From a candidate division FCPU426 bacterium (GTDB taxonomy: Bacteria; Oederibacteriota; JAAXVQ01; JAUVAV01): a stretch of DNA of 64,000 bases. The translations under genes and the position numbers were made by a program. The notes below the pieces were generated by a model. It searched no databases, had not been told where the DNA came from, and saw nothing but the letters and a program-made list of their open reading frames with translations. Where the stretch lies: NCBI GenBank assembly GCA_030591525.1, contig JAUVAV010000002.1, forward strand, positions 39,652-103,651. The letters run 5' to 3'. Shown here piece after piece: positions 42,433-52,708 of this stretch (its first letter is position 1; every line of letters begins with the position of its first letter).

Positions 42433-44607
42433 TTACAATCTTAACCGATATTTTAAATAAGTATAACGTTTCTGGGTTTTATCGTTCTTCACTGCCATGG
42501 CCAGGGCTTTGCGAGTCCCCACTATCACTACCAGCTTGCGGCCCCGGGTAATCGCGGTATAGATTAAATTACGCTGCAAAAGCAGGTAATGCTGGGTAAG
42601 CACTGGAATAATCACGGCCGTATACTCCGAGCCCTGGGATTTGTGAACCGAGATGGCATAGGCCAGGATAATTTCATCCAGGTCCGCAAACTCATAGACT
42701 ACTTTCCGGTGGTCGAAAACCACGATAATTTCTTTTTCCTCCGGGCATATCCGGATAATTTTTCCAATATCCCCGTTGAAGACCTCTTTATCATAATTAT
42801 TCTTGATCTGCATTACCTTGTCATGAACGCGGTAAACACTCTCGCCCCGTACCACGCCATCCTCACGCGGATTAAGCGTTTTTTGCAGTTCCCGGTTCAG
42901 GTTCACAGTGCCGACCACGCCTTTATGCATGGGCGTAAGAACCTGTATGTCCTCTACCGGATCAAAACCGAAGCGGCGGGGAATCCGGTGCTGAACCAGT
43001 TCGGTAATGGTCTTTAATACCTGTTCCGGATCTTCCTGCGCAATGAAATAAAAATCATTTTCCGGCAGGGAGGGATCATATTGCGGAAGCACGCCGTTAT
43101 TTATCCGGTGGGCATTAACCACAATCTGGCTGGATCTGGCCTGCCGGAAAATTTTGCTAAGTTTTACTACTGGGACGGCTTTAGCTGCAATAATATCATT
43201 AAGCACATTGCCCGGTCCGACCGAGGGCAGCTGGTTCACATCTCCCACCAGGATAAAAGTAGCGCCGGCGGGAATGGCCTTTAAAAGCTGGTGCATCAGC
43301 AGGGTATCGATCATGGAGGCTTCATCTATAATCAGCAAGTCGCACTCCAGAAGACGGGATTCATGGCGCTGAAACCCGCCCTGCTTATAACTAAACTCCA
43401 ACAGCCGGTGTATCGTCCTGGCCTCCCGGCCCACAGCCTCACTCAGGCGTTTGGCAGCCCGGCCCGTGGGCGCGGCCAGCATTATCCTAACTTCCTTCCG
43501 GGAAAAGATTTTCAAGACCGCATTTATAATCGTGGTCTTGCCGGTTCCCGGCCCGCCGGTAATAACCATCACCTTGTTTTCCAGGGAACTCCCGACCGCC
43601 TCGGCTTGCTGCACATCCAACGTAATATCCAACTGCTGCTGGACCCAGGCTATGGCCTGGTCCGTATCCACCCGGCAGACTGTCCGGGATGCGCTTATTA
43701 ACTTCTGAAACCGGACGGCAATACCGGTTTCACTAGTATGCAGTTTCTTCAGGTAAACCGCTTTATGGTTTTTTTTGAATTCTTCCAGATCTTCATTCAG
43801 GTCCTCCATAATTATCTTGCCCTCCACGGTTATGCTGCTGAGGGCCTTAGTGATTATTTCTCTCTCTACCTGGAGGATTTCCCCGCTCTTTTCGATCAGC
43901 GGTTCATAGGGGTAATAAACATGCCCTTCTTCCGCAAGCTTATTCAGGACATACAGCACGCCAGCCGCGGCCCGCACATCGGAATTCCTGGCAAAGCCCA
44001 GTTGTCCCGCAATGCGGTCCGCGATGATAAACCCAATCCCGAAAATATCCGAGGCCAGACGATAGGGGTTCTCTTTAACTATCGCAATGGAGTTATTCCC
44101 GTATTGTCTGAAAATCTTTACCGCCCAACCGGAGCCGACCCCATGGCTTTGCAGGAAAAGCATGACATGGCGGATCTCTTTCTGTTCCTGCCAGGCTTGC
44201 TTGATCATGGCTAGACGTTTGTGGCCAACACCTTCAACCTCTGCCAGTTTTTCGGTTTGATTTTCTATAATCTCCAGAGTCTTTTTACCGAATTGCTGCA
44301 CAATCCGCTGGGCCATTACCGGACCCAGACCCTTGATATATCCGGACCCCAGATATTTCCGGATTCCCTCCACCGTGGCCGGAACCTCGATCTGGTATTG
44401 TTCTACCTTGAACTGCCGGCCGAACTTGGGATGGGTGGTCCACTCGCCTTGCAGCTTGAGCACTTCGCCGGGTGCCAAGGCCATCAGATTGCCGACAATG
44501 GTTATCTGATCTTTTTGCCCGCCTACTTTCACCCGGGCGATGGTAAAACCGCTCTCCTCGTTGGCGTAGGTGATGGTCTCTATCTGTCCTTTCAACTCAA
44601 CCGGCAT
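42433..44607 (-). CDS. recD2: RecD2-type ATP-dependent DNA helicase
   Basis: 724 aa, the length of RecD2/TraA-class SF1 helicases. An N-terminal OB and HhH region (ELKGQIETITYANEESGFT; GSGYIKGLGPVMAQRIV) is followed by two RecA folds: Walker A GGPGTGKTTIINA, LLIIDEASMID, FRQARSSQIVV and the late AYAISVHKSQGSEY and YTAITRGRKLVVI. It unwinds 5'-3'. RecD2 occurs without RecBC, and none is seen here. It lies 10 nt behind the CPBP protease gene. Confidence 0.95.
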   Translation of the reverse strand: MPVELKGQIETITYANEESGFTIARVKVGGQKDQITIVGNLMALAPGEVLKLQGEWTTHPKFGRQFKVEQYQIEVPATVEGIRKYLGSGYIKGLGPVMAQRIVQQFGKKTLEIIENQTEKLAEVEGVGHKRLAMIKQAWQEQKEIRHVMLFLQSHGVGSGWAVKIFRQYGNNSIAIVKENPYRLASDIFGIGFIIADRIAGQLGFARNSDVRAAAGVLYVLNKLAEEGHVYYPYEPLIEKSGEILQVEREIITKALSSITVEGKIIMEDLNEDLEEFKKNHKAVYLKKLHTSETGIAVRFQKLISASRTVCRVDTDQAIAWVQQQLDITLDVQQAEAVGSSLENKVMVITGGPGTGKTTIINAVLKIFSRKEVRIMLAAPTGRAAKRLSEAVGREARTIHRLLEFSYKQGGFQRHESRLLECDLLIIDEASMIDTLLMHQLLKAIPAGATFILVGDVNQLPSVGPGNVLNDIIAAKAVPVVKLSKIFRQARSSQIVVNAHRINNGVLPQYDPSLPENDFYFIAQEDPEQVLKTITELVQHRIPRRFGFDPVEDIQVLTPMHKGVVGTVNLNRELQKTLNPREDGVVRGESVYRVHDKVMQIKNNYDKEVFNGDIGKIIRICPEEKEIIVVFDHRKVVYEFADLDEIILAYAISVHKSQGSEYTAVIIPVLTQHYLLLQRNLIYTAITRGRKLVVIVGTRKALAMAVKNDKTQKRYTYLKYRLRL

Positions 44608-44617
44608 TTTTTCATCC

Positions 44618-45520
44618 TCACCGCGGGCTCATCAACGGCTCTTTGGCCAAAAACCGGTCAAATATATATAGTCCGACATTCGCCAGGAACAAAACTAGCA
44701 AGCCGGCTAGACCGGTCAGACCGATACTTAAATCAGTTCCGCCTTTAAGCGTCATAATGGAAATTCCGGCCGTAGCATTAAGCGAGCCGTGCAGAATAGC
44801 CGGAGCAATAACGGATTTAGCTTTTAAACGGATGTAGCTGAAAATCGGAGCATACAACATGGTAAAATAAACCATGTAAAACACCCCGGCTTGAGGGTGC
44901 TGGGGATAATTATATCCTTGCAGAATTATGGGCGCATGCCAGATGCCCCAGATCAAGCCGATAACCAGGGATGATCTCCAAAACCCCAAAAAGCCCAGCT
45001 CTTTCTGCAATAAACCCCGCCATCCCAACTCCTCACCAAAGCCGGCCACGGCATTAATCGTAGCGCCTGCCGCCAGTCCTGACAGGAGACCGATCCACAA
45101 AGGATGCAGCGGCAGCGCCGCGGTCTGGGCTTTCATGCGCTCGATTTGTTCCCCAGACAAGTTCTCTTGAAATCTTGCGTACATGCCTTCCATTTCCCAT
45201 GACCACTCAACACCGGGTATAAGCAATCCCATACCCAGCGCGGCAAACGCTAAGATAACCGGCAGCAGCCAGGCTATAAAAAACCAGCGGTTTATTTTAA
45301 AGGAAATTCCCAGCGGTTCTTTTAAAGGTTCATGATAAATTATTTTCTGGACAATTATGGCGGCCAGCATAGGCATAAACATGTACACTATGGCCATCGC
45401 GGTAAAAAGCGAGGTATTTACCCCTGCCTTAAAAATTCCTGAAAACAAATAAAACCATCCCCAGCTTAAAATAAACGTGATAGCGATAAAAATCCCGGCT
45501 TTTTGAAGGCGTTTGAACAT
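44618..45520 (-). CDS. CPBP-family intramembrane metalloprotease
   Basis: 300 aa with about eight membrane helices. The Abi/CAAX-like motifs are clear: EELGWRGLLQKELG, WGIWHAPIILQG and HGSLNATAG. Eukaryotic relatives remove tails from prenylated proteins; bacterial members mostly have unknown substrates, some in bacteriocin immunity. It is adjacent to recD2 with a 10-nt gap, but no functional link is known. Confidence 0.9.
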   Translation of the reverse strand: MFKRLQKAGIFIAITFILSWGWFYLFSGIFKAGVNTSLFTAMAIVYMFMPMLAAIIVQKIIYHEPLKEPLGISFKINRWFFIAWLLPVILAFAALGMGLLIPGVEWSWEMEGMYARFQENLSGEQIERMKAQTAALPLHPLWIGLLSGLAAGATINAVAGFGEELGWRGLLQKELGFLGFWRSSLVIGLIWGIWHAPIILQGYNYPQHPQAGVFYMVYFTMLYAPIFSYIRLKAKSVIAPAILHGSLNATAGISIMTLKGGTDLSIGLTGLAGLLVLFLANVGLYIFDRFLAKEPLMSPR

Positions 45521-45565
45521 ATCTCTTTGAATCCTTTTATTTTTTTGCCATATACTCTGCAGCTT

Positions 45566-45727
45566 GGAGACTGTGTCATAATACGGAAATTTTTCAGTTA
45601 GCCGTCATACCGGCGAAAGCCGGTATCCAGGAATGTAAATTTTAAAAACTTTTCTAGACCCCGGTTTTCACCGGGGTGACGATCAAAAGCATAAAACCAC
45701 AAAAATTCGAGTTATGACACAGCCTCC
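45566..45727. repeat. 160-bp inverted-repeat element (GGAGACTGTGTCATAA ends)
   Basis: Outer arms GGAGACTGTGTCATAA (45566) and TTATGACACAGCCTCC (to 45727) pair with one mismatch. Nested units GTCATACCGGCGAAAGCCGG and CCCCGGTTTTCACCGGGG form further hairpins. It sits 15 nt from the pyrE stop codon and may serve as the operon end (inference). Confidence 0.75.
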
Positions 45728-45741
45728 TTGGGCGGGGCAGG

Positions 45742-46335
45742 TTATTTTTGTCCCCGGCTCCCGGGTTTGATGGCAGGTATGCCCTCCCGGCAAAGCGGAC
45801 ATTTATCCGGAGGATAAATGTCCGCTTTAACTTTCAGCAGGGCGCTTAAGGGCGCGCCCAGGTCCGGGTCTGCATTGCTGCGATCCACAAAGCTGGCCAC
45901 GCCGATCACTTCCGCCCCGCAAGCTTGGGCCAATTTTACTGTTTCCCGCACCGAGCCGCCAGTAGTAATTACGTCCTCTACCACCAGCGCGCGCTCCCCC
46001 TTACCCAGGGAAAATCCCCGGCGCAGCCTCATCTCGCCTTCCATACGCTCGCAAAAAATAGCGCGCACTTCATGATTCCCGCCCCGCCAAAGGGCCTGGG
46101 CCGCTTCCTGGGCGATTACTATCCCGCCCACGGCCGGCCCCAGCACAACCTGAACCCCGCGCTCTTGAAATGATGCGGTCAGGGCCTCGGCCAGGCGCCC
46201 GGCATAACCGGGATATTGAGTAAGCATGGCGCATTGCAGATATTGATTGGAGTGATGGCCCGAGCTTAAGATAAAATGTCCGGAAAGCAGGGCCCGGGTA
46301 TTTTCAAACATTTTTCTAACCTCTTCCGGCGTCAT
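45742..46335 (-). CDS. pyrE: Orotate phosphoribosyltransferase
   Basis: 197 aa from the ATG at 46335, which overlaps the pyrF stop by 4 nt (ATGA); the frame is open to 46362. The PRPP-binding loop ALVVEDVITTGGSV is intact, and LLSGHFILSSGHHSNQYLQ is the usual start. It converts orotate and PRPP to OMP. The C-terminal CPLCREG with the KPGSRG tail is a known feature of some bacterial PyrE. It is last in the operon and followed by a 160-bp inverted-repeat element. Confidence 0.95.
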   Translation of the reverse strand: MTPEEVRKMFENTRALLSGHFILSSGHHSNQYLQCAMLTQYPGYAGRLAEALTASFQERGVQVVLGPAVGGIVIAQEAAQALWRGGNHEVRAIFCERMEGEMRLRRGFSLGKGERALVVEDVITTGGSVRETVKLAQACGAEVIGVASFVDRSNADPDLGAPLSALLKVKADIYPPDKCPLCREGIPAIKPGSRGQK

Positions 46336-47060
46336 GCCGCGGCCTCGGCTATTTCCTGGCATATCGAGCGGACCACGGCTCCGGGATCCAAAGCCCGCGA
46401 GACCGGACGGCCTACTACTATATAGTCCGCGCCCGCGGCTATGGCCTGGCCCGGGGTCATCGTCCTTTTCTGATCTCCTTTTTCCGAACCGACCGGACGT
46501 ATGCCGGGCGTTAAAATAATGAATTTCTGCCCGCAGGCTTTGCGGATTGCGCTGATCTCCCGCGGACTGGCGATTACGCCATCCAGTCCTGATTCCTTGG
46601 CTAATTGGGCCAGGCTTACAACATGGGTTTGTATTTTCCGCCTGATACCCAGTTCATTTTCCAATATCCGCTGATTCAGGGAGGTTAAAACCGTGACTCC
46701 CAAAACCAGGGCCTTAGGCTGACGCAATTTCTTGGCCACCTCAGCGGCCGCTTTGGCAGCCGCGGTCATCATTTCTTTTCCGCCGGCGGCATGTACGTTG
46801 ACAATGGTCGCCCCGATACGGCAGGCGGCAGAAACCGCCGCTGCCACGGTATTGGGAATATCATGAAATTTGGCATCGTAGAATACTCCCAGTCCGCGGC
46901 GGCGGATATGCATCACTGCTTCCGGACCGGCCATAGTTAATAATTGGGCTCCCAGCTTGTACTGGCTAACCAGACCCTGCAAACGATTCATGAGCAAATC
47001 CGCGCTTTTCAGATCATCCATGTCCAGGGCGATAAACAAACGATCCTTGGGTTTTAACAT
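46332..47060 (-). CDS. pyrF: Orotidine 5'-phosphate decarboxylase
   Basis: 242 aa. The catalytic Lys-Asp signature appears as FYDAKFHDIPNTVAAAV, with LFIALDMDDL at the start and GIRPVGSEKGDQKR, VVGRPVSRA near the end. It makes UMP from OMP, the last step of the pathway. It overlaps pyrE and follows the polysaccharide deacetylase by 24 nt. Confidence 0.96.
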   Translation of the reverse strand: MLKPKDRLFIALDMDDLKSADLLMNRLQGLVSQYKLGAQLLTMAGPEAVMHIRRRGLGVFYDAKFHDIPNTVAAAVSAACRIGATIVNVHAAGGKEMMTAAAKAAAEVAKKLRQPKALVLGVTVLTSLNQRILENELGIRRKIQTHVVSLAQLAKESGLDGVIASPREISAIRKACGQKFIILTPGIRPVGSEKGDQKRTMTPGQAIAAGADYIVVGRPVSRALDPGAVVRSICQEIAEAAA

Positions 47061-47084
47061 ATACCTGCATTCCTTTCCTGAAAT

Positions 47085-48149
47085 TTACTCCACTATTAAT
47101 AACCGGCTGTTCTTAAAGCGGTTTTTACCTTCCTGGTCTTGGGCCGTTAAAATTATCAGATCCGTGCCCCGAACCCAGGGAGGGGAAAATCTCACAATTA
47201 CGCGGCCGCTCTGGGCATCATATTCCAGTGGTACAACTGAAGACCTGCGGCGAGCCTCCAGGCTGGCTGGATCAATACAGCTAAGCATTTCCGGAGTAAG
47301 TGTAAATATCATCTGCCGGACCGGACTTATGGCCCGCTCCCCCCAACCCGGCATGCTCGCGGAAAACAAGAGAGGTTTTTCCCGAAGCTGGTTCCGGAAA
47401 GTGGAATCCCGGGTGCCTCGCAAAATCATAATGCGTTTTAGTCGTTCCGGTGGAGTCTCCAGGGTATTGGGCCCCGGGTTCACGGTAAACATCAGCTTGT
47501 AACCGGCCTGACGCGCGGCTTCGGCCACTTCCCGGTCCCAAAGCCCATAGGGATAAGACAGGGAAATGACCTCCCCCCTGCACCACTTGGTTAATTTTTC
47601 GCGCGATTCAGATAACTCTTGCCTTAACCTTTCAGCACGCTGGTCTTTGGTTTCTCCCCGGGGCCGCCTGGTCAGTTTAGGATGCGTGGCGGAATGAGAT
47701 CCAATCTCAAAGCCGGCAGACTGCAACTCCCTGAGCTGAGAGCGTGAAAAGCCTGCCCGGGCTCCGACGAAATTAGTATAGATAAACAAGGTAGCGGGAA
47801 AATTGAATTCCTCCAGCAGGGGACGGGCCGTGGTATTAAAATGCTTATATCCGTCATCAATGGTAATTAAGAGAGGTTTTTCCGGAAGCAGCGCACGGTC
47901 TAACCGTCCGTCCGCCAGGCCGGCAGCCGTGATCGGAGTAAACTCTTCTTCTCTGATAATCTCCAACTGGCGCCTGAATTCCTCCAAATCCAGGGAATAG
48001 GCATCCTGAGAAGTATTTTTTCCAAAACGATGGTAACAAAGCACAGGTATGCTGAACGCTGTTTCCCCGGAAGAAATCTCCGCCCCTCCCAAGAGACTTA
48101 CTCCTATAATCATTATGCACGCATATTTAAGACCGCAAAATTTTTTCAT
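47085..48149 (-). CDS. Secreted polysaccharide deacetylase (NodB fold)
   Basis: 354 aa. Signal peptide (MKKFCGLKYACIMIIGVSLL), then a NodB domain of about 210 residues: PVLCYHRFG, LITIDDGYKHF (catalytic Asp and metal Asp), GSHSATHPKL (metal His) and LSYPYG, followed by a C-terminal beta-rich region of about 120 residues. It removes N-acetyl groups from extracellular or cell-wall glycans. It lies inside the pyrimidine operon between the PAP2 gene and pyrF, 24 nt before pyrF; the reason is unclear. Confidence 0.88.
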   Translation of the reverse strand: MKKFCGLKYACIMIIGVSLLGGAEISSGETAFSIPVLCYHRFGKNTSQDAYSLDLEEFRRQLEIIREEEFTPITAAGLADGRLDRALLPEKPLLITIDDGYKHFNTTARPLLEEFNFPATLFIYTNFVGARAGFSRSQLRELQSAGFEIGSHSATHPKLTRRPRGETKDQRAERLRQELSESREKLTKWCRGEVISLSYPYGLWDREVAEAARQAGYKLMFTVNPGPNTLETPPERLKRIMILRGTRDSTFRNQLREKPLLFSASMPGWGERAISPVRQMIFTLTPEMLSCIDPASLEARRRSSVVPLEYDAQSGRVIVRFSPPWVRGTDLIILTAQDQEGKNRFKNSRLLIVE

Positions 48150-48205
48150 ACCTCTCCGTTCGTCGCAGGCTTCAGCCTGCGGCTGACTCCCCCATTACAG
48201 AAGAG

Positions 48206-48784
48206 TTATCTTTTTACGCTCCTCTGGAGCATCCGATGGCAGCAGGTTAATCCCCAGCCGATCAATATGCCCACGCCGTAACCGGCTATTACATCGCCGG
48301 GATAATGTCCGCCGGAATATATGGTTCCGGCGCCTACCAGGAATGCGAAAGCCAAAGCCGGCCAGGTGAGACGGCGATCCAGGTTGCGGGCCACTATTGC
48401 CAAGGCCGCGGCACTGGCGGCATGCGTTGATGGAAAGGAGGAAGAAACCATGGCCAGATTCTTCAGCGGAACACAAAGATGGGTCTCGGTTAATAGCATA
48501 TACGGCCGCGGACGATTAAAAAATGGTTTCAAGAGAAGATTTTGGAGCAGGTTGCAAATCACCCCGGCAGCGGTTCCCCATAAAACCAGCCCACAGCTCT
48601 TTTGCCAACCCGAAATGAAACCGTATACTGCGACTCCTGTCAGCAGCACGGCTAAAAGCAAACGATCATGGGCCAGAAAAAATGCCGCGTCCGCCAAGGG
48701 CCGGAAATAGAGCGTGTCATTAATAAAATAGAAAAGGGCGGTATCCAGGCCGGCTATTTTTTCCAGAATTAATTGAAAGCTCAT
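48206..48784 (-). CDS. PAP2-family membrane phosphatase
   Basis: 192 aa with five or six membrane helices. The PAP2 motifs are KPFFNRPRPY, SSFPSTHAASAAAL and SGGHYPGDVIAGYGVG, giving the catalytic His pair. Family members dephosphorylate lipid pyrophosphates such as undecaprenyl or phosphatidate species. Its ATG overlaps the pyrD stop codon by 4 nt, so it is firmly part of the pyr transcript. Possible substrate: undecaprenyl diphosphate (inference). Confidence 0.9.
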   Translation of the reverse strand: MSFQLILEKIAGLDTALFYFINDTLYFRPLADAAFFLAHDRLLLAVLLTGVAVYGFISGWQKSCGLVLWGTAAGVICNLLQNLLLKPFFNRPRPYMLLTETHLCVPLKNLAMVSSSFPSTHAASAAALAIVARNLDRRLTWPALAFAFLVGAGTIYSGGHYPGDVIAGYGVGILIGWGLTCCHRMLQRSVKR

Positions 48785-49704
48785 TTTCGACCGGCTCCAA
48801 TCAACTCATTAACTCCTGTCATGCCGGATTGGCGCAAATAAGCGGCCAGTCCTTGGACCGCTTGCTCCGCTGATCCGGGATTCCGGAAAGTCGCGGTTCC
48901 GATCTGTACCGCGCTGGCTCCTGCCAATATGAACTCTATGGCGTCCTCTGCGGTCTCAATCCCGCCCACCCCGATTACCGGGATAGAAACCGCGCCGGCA
49001 ACCTGGTAAACCATTCTCAAGGCCACCGGCTTGATAGCCGGGCCTGACAATCCGCCCGTAAGGTTGGCCAGTATGGGACAACGCTGCTGAATATCCATGC
49101 GCATGCCCAGCAGAGTATTCATGACTGTCAAGGCATCCGCGCCGGCATCTTCCGCTGCCCGGGCCAAGGCAATAATATCCGTCACATTGGGCGTAAGTTT
49201 CACCCAGAGCGGCAATCGGGTCCGGCGCCGGATCGCCGCCACCAGACTGCCTAATAATCCGGGTTCGCGGCCGAATTCCATTCCTCCGCGCCGGACATTG
49301 GGACAAGATAAATTTAATTCCAGGCCGGCTAATCCCCGCCGGCCATCCAAGTATTCCACTACCTCTATATATTCTTCCGGGGTCGAGCCGGCTACATTGG
49401 CTAATATCGCACAAGGCAATTTACGCATTTCGGGCAGCTTCTCGCCGCAGAAAGTCCGGACGCCCACATTTTCCAAGCCAATGGCATTTAGCATGCCGGA
49501 TGAGCACTCCGCCACCCGAGGCATGGGATTTCCTGGTTTAGGCTGCAAGGTAATGCTCTTGGAAACCAGGCCGCCTATGGATTGAAACCGCACCTGTCCC
49601 AACAACTCCGTGCCATAGCCGCAGGTTCCGGAAGCCAATAACACGGGGTTGCGCAGCTTCACCCCGCCGAGATTCACGTTTAAAGCCGGTCTGGTTCTGT
49701 TCAT
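48781..49704 (-). CDS. pyrD: Dihydroorotate dehydrogenase, class 1B catalytic subunit
   Basis: 307 aa, TIM barrel. It starts NVNLGGVKLRNPVLLASGTC. The active-site segment ELNLSCPNVRRGGMEFG carries the catalytic Cys of class 1B, and FMN contacts include GVGGIETAEDAIEFI. It oxidises dihydroorotate to orotate; the class 1B enzyme needs PyrK, whose gene overlaps its start by 4 nt. Confidence 0.96.
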   Translation of the reverse strand: MNRTRPALNVNLGGVKLRNPVLLASGTCGYGTELLGQVRFQSIGGLVSKSITLQPKPGNPMPRVAECSSGMLNAIGLENVGVRTFCGEKLPEMRKLPCAILANVAGSTPEEYIEVVEYLDGRRGLAGLELNLSCPNVRRGGMEFGREPGLLGSLVAAIRRRTRLPLWVKLTPNVTDIIALARAAEDAGADALTVMNTLLGMRMDIQQRCPILANLTGGLSGPAIKPVALRMVYQVAGAVSIPVIGVGGIETAEDAIEFILAGASAVQIGTATFRNPGSAEQAVQGLAAYLRQSGMTGVNELIGAGRK

Positions 49705-50462
49705 ACATTATTCCAATCCACTGCCTGGGCCGAAAAAACCGGGCCTTCCTTGCAAACCCGCTGGTAAGCGCCTCCCACCTTGATCACACATCCCTGGCAG
49801 ATACCCATGCCGCAGGCCATTACTTTTTCCAGGCAGACCTCGGCGTGTATTTCATGCCGGGCAGCTATGCCCGCCACAGCCGCCAGCATGGGACGGGGAC
49901 CGGATGCTGCCAAGGTCCATCCGGGCTTCCGGCCTGGCAGCCGCTCGATTAGTAAGTCAGTTACCTTGCCTTGCTTCCCATAACTTCCGTCTTCAGTGGC
50001 GCAAGCCACTGAGGCGCCGGTTAATTTTATGGAGCTTCGTAAAAGCAGATCTTCCCGGCTGTGGCCGCCGATTAAAACTTCGACTTGCCGCCCACAGGCT
50101 CTAAGCCTTTCCGCCAGAAAAAGCAGGGGTGCTGCGCCGAACCCGCCGCCGACCAGTAACATGCCCCCGCGTCCCCGCAGAGTAAAACCCCGGCCCAGGG
50201 GACCGATTATATCCACGAATTCTCCGGAGCGCATGTTGGCCAGCAAGTTGGAACCGGGCCCCACTACTTTAATCAGCAATTCCAAGGTGGTTTTTTCAAC
50301 TCGGCAGATAGAGAAAGGCCGCCGCCAAAAAGGCGCCGCTTTACCGGATATCAGTATTTCCACAAATTGGCCGGGCCGGGCGCGCTGGGCAATTTGTGGC
50401 GCCTTCAGCACCAGGCGGGCGTATGGTCCAAAACGCCGCGCCTTAATTATTCCAGCTTGCAT
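49701..50462 (-). CDS. pyrK: Dihydroorotate dehydrogenase electron-transfer subunit
   Basis: 253 aa. An FAD/NAD module (WRRPFSICRVEK; GGMLLVGGGFGAAPLLFLAE) is followed by the C-terminal [2Fe-2S] site with Cys residues in CLEKVMACGMGICQGC and the later VCKEGPVF. It passes electrons from PyrD to NAD. It overlaps pyrC by 20 nt and pyrD by 4 nt. Confidence 0.95.
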   Translation of the reverse strand: MQAGIIKARRFGPYARLVLKAPQIAQRARPGQFVEILISGKAAPFWRRPFSICRVEKTTLELLIKVVGPGSNLLANMRSGEFVDIIGPLGRGFTLRGRGGMLLVGGGFGAAPLLFLAERLRACGRQVEVLIGGHSREDLLLRSSIKLTGASVACATEDGSYGKQGKVTDLLIERLPGRKPGWTLAASGPRPMLAAVAGIAARHEIHAEVCLEKVMACGMGICQGCVIKVGGAYQRVCKEGPVFSAQAVDWNNV

Positions 50463-51741
50463 GGCGATAAACCACCCGGCCGGCTACCAGTGTAGCCATT
50501 ACCTCTCCCTGGACTTTCCAGCCATCAAAAGGCGTATTCCGGGATTGACTTTGGAATTCGGAGGCCTGGATAATTCTTTCCGCCGCGGGGTCAAAAATAA
50601 CCACATCAGCCTCCGCGCCCGGAGACAGGGTCCCCTTAGAGCTTTGGATAATTTTCCCCGGGTTATGCGTCAGGCAGCGCAAAGCCTCCGGCAGGGAAAG
50701 CTTTTTCGGAGCCACCAAGCAGGTCAGCACCAGGGAGAGCATGGTTTCCAAACCGCAAATACCGGGTGCAGCATTGGCAAATTCTATTTCCTTCTCCCGG
50801 GACGAATGGGGCGCATGATCAGTGGCAATGACGTCCAGCGTACCATCGCTTAAACCCGTAATCAGAGCCGCCTGGTCCACCGCCTCGGCCACCGGCGGAT
50901 TAACGCGCACATGCGTATCATAATCCGAGAGACAGTCATCGGTTAGCGCCAGAAAATGCGGAGCCGTCTCAGCCGTAACTTTTACTCCGCGGGCTTTAGC
51001 CTCCCGGATCATGCGAACCGCCCCCGCGGTTGAGACATGCGGAATATGAATCCGGCTGCCGGTTTCTTCCGCCAGAATAATATCGCGCGCTATCATGATC
51101 TCCATGGCTGAACGCGGAACTCCGGCCAGGCCCAACTTAGCGGCCATGAAGCCCGCATGCGCCACTCCCCGGCCTGACAAGGATTTGTCCTCAGCGTGAT
51201 TGATCACCAGCAGATCCAGCATTCCGGCATATTGCAAAGCGCTGCGCATCAGGCCGGGCGAAGATAGAGGATCCCCGTCATCCGATACGGCCACAACGCC
51301 GGCAGCTTTGAGTTCTCCCATTTCGGTAAGTTCACGGCCGGCCCGGCCTTTGGTAATGCAGGCTATGGGAAAAACATTAACCAGGCCTTGGTTCTTGGCC
51401 TTGGAAAGAATAAGCTCCACCATGGCCAGATTGTCTATGGGCGGTTCGGTATTCGGCATGCAGGCCAGACTGGTAATACCGCCGGCCGCCGCAGCCCGGG
51501 TCCCTGAGGCAATCGTCTCTTTATATTCCGCTCCCGGCTCCCTTAAATGCACATGCATATCCACCAGGCCGGGAGCTACTACTAATCCGGAAGCTGCTAT
51601 CACTTGATCGCGTTTTTCCGGCGCCCGGGCGCCCGGCGGCGTAATTTCCAATACCCGGCCTTTCTCCAGCCAGAGATCTCCGGTCGTGTCCCGATTATTG
51701 GACGGATCAATAATCCGTCCGCCTTTAATCAGAATTCTCAT
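50443..51741 (-). CDS. pyrC: Dihydroorotase
   Basis: 432 aa from the ATG at 51741, with GGGGGTG about 7 nt upstream; a GTG at 51750 is an alternative. Class I amidohydrolase motifs are intact: [11 protein letters not shown] (metal His pair), [18 protein letters not shown] and [11 protein letters not shown]. It closes carbamoyl-aspartate to dihydroorotate. It overlaps the pyrB 3' end and the pyrK start. Confidence 0.95.
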   Translation of the reverse strand: MRILIKGGRIIDPSNNRDTTGDLWLEKGRVLEITPPGARAPEKRDQVIAASGLVVAPGLVDMHVHLREPGAEYKETIASGTRAAAAGGITSLACMPNTEPPIDNLAMVELILSKAKNQGLVNVFPIACITKGRAGRELTEMGELKAAGVVAVSDDGDPLSSPGLMRSALQYAGMLDLLVINHAEDKSLSGRGVAHAGFMAAKLGLAGVPRSAMEIMIARDIILAEETGSRIHIPHVSTAGAVRMIREAKARGVKVTAETAPHFLALTDDCLSDYDTHVRVNPPVAEAVDQAALITGLSDGTLDVIATDHAPHSSREKEIEFANAAPGICGLETMLSLVLTCLVAPKKLSLPEALRCLTHNPGKIIQSSKGTLSPGAEADVVIFDPAAERIIQASEFQSQSRNTPFDGWKVQGEVMATLVAGRVVYRHASWNN

Positions 51742-52663
51742 CGGATTCACCCCCGGTCAGCAGATAGAGCACAGCCATGCGCACGGCTACCCCGTTCGTC
51801 ACCTGGTCGAGTATAACCGAATTCGGGCCGTCAGCCACGCGGGGTGAAATCTCAACCCCGCGATTCATAGGCCCGGGATGCATGATTAGCACATCCGGCC
51901 TGGCTAATTTGAGCCGCCGGGCATTCACCCCGTATAGGTTGGCATACTCCCGGGCGCTGGGAAAAAATTGTTCGTCCTGGCGCTCCAACTGGATACGCAG
52001 AATATTAATGACATCCGTATCCGCGATAGCGTCTTCCAGCCGGTGATAAACTTCCACCCCGAGACGGGTGAAAACTTCCGGAAGCAGCGTAGCCGGTCCT
52101 ACAATCCGGACCTTGGCTCCCAGCTTAAGCAAACCATGGATATTGGAACGCGCCACCCGCGAATGAATAATATCTCCCACCAGCGTAACCGTCAGATTTT
52201 CAAATCTCCCCTTGGCTTCACGAATAGTGAATATATCCAGCAATCCCTGGGTGGGATGTTCATGTTTTCCGTCTCCGGCGTTGACCACACTGGCCCGGAT
52301 ATTTTTAGCCACCAGGTTCACCGCGCCCGAACAGGCATGACGCATAATTATGGTCTGTACGTTCATGGCCTGGATATTCCGGACCGTATCCAGCAGGGAT
52401 TCCCCTTTCACCAGGGAAGAAGCCGAGGCCGTAAAATTCACGACATCAGCGGATAGACGTTTCGCCGCCAACTCAAAGGAAGTCCGGGTCCGCGTAGAGG
52501 GTTCAAAAAACAGATTCACCACGGTCTTACCGCGCAGCGCCGGCACCTTTTTTACCGGACGCTGAACTACCTCTTTAAAAGACGCGGCCGTATCCAGGAT
52601 TTGGATGATTTCTTCTCCCGAGAGTTCTTCCAGGGTCAGTAAGTCTTTCCGTTTTAAGCTCAC
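51725..52663 (-). CDS. pyrB: Aspartate carbamoyltransferase catalytic chain
   Basis: 312 aa from a GTG at 52663 with AGAGG 9 nt upstream; the frame is open to 52720, but that part would run into the upstream palindrome. The carbamoyl-phosphate site [12 protein letters not shown] and the [11 protein letters not shown] loop are intact. It condenses carbamoyl phosphate with aspartate. No pyrI is present. It is separated from pyrR by 69 nt that hold a 28-bp palindrome. Confidence 0.95.
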   Translation of the reverse strand: MSLKRKDLLTLEELSGEEIIQILDTAASFKEVVQRPVKKVPALRGKTVVNLFFEPSTRTRTSFELAAKRLSADVVNFTASASSLVKGESLLDTVRNIQAMNVQTIIMRHACSGAVNLVAKNIRASVVNAGDGKHEHPTQGLLDIFTIREAKGRFENLTVTLVGDIIHSRVARSNIHGLLKLGAKVRIVGPATLLPEVFTRLGVEVYHRLEDAIADTDVINILRIQLERQDEQFFPSAREYANLYGVNARRLKLARPDVLIMHPGPMNRGVEISPRVADGPNSVILDQVTNGVAVRMAVLYLLTGGESDENSD

Positions 52664-52708
52664 GCGTATAAACCTCTTCTCTAAAATAAAAATCCCGGCC
52701 CGGCCTTT

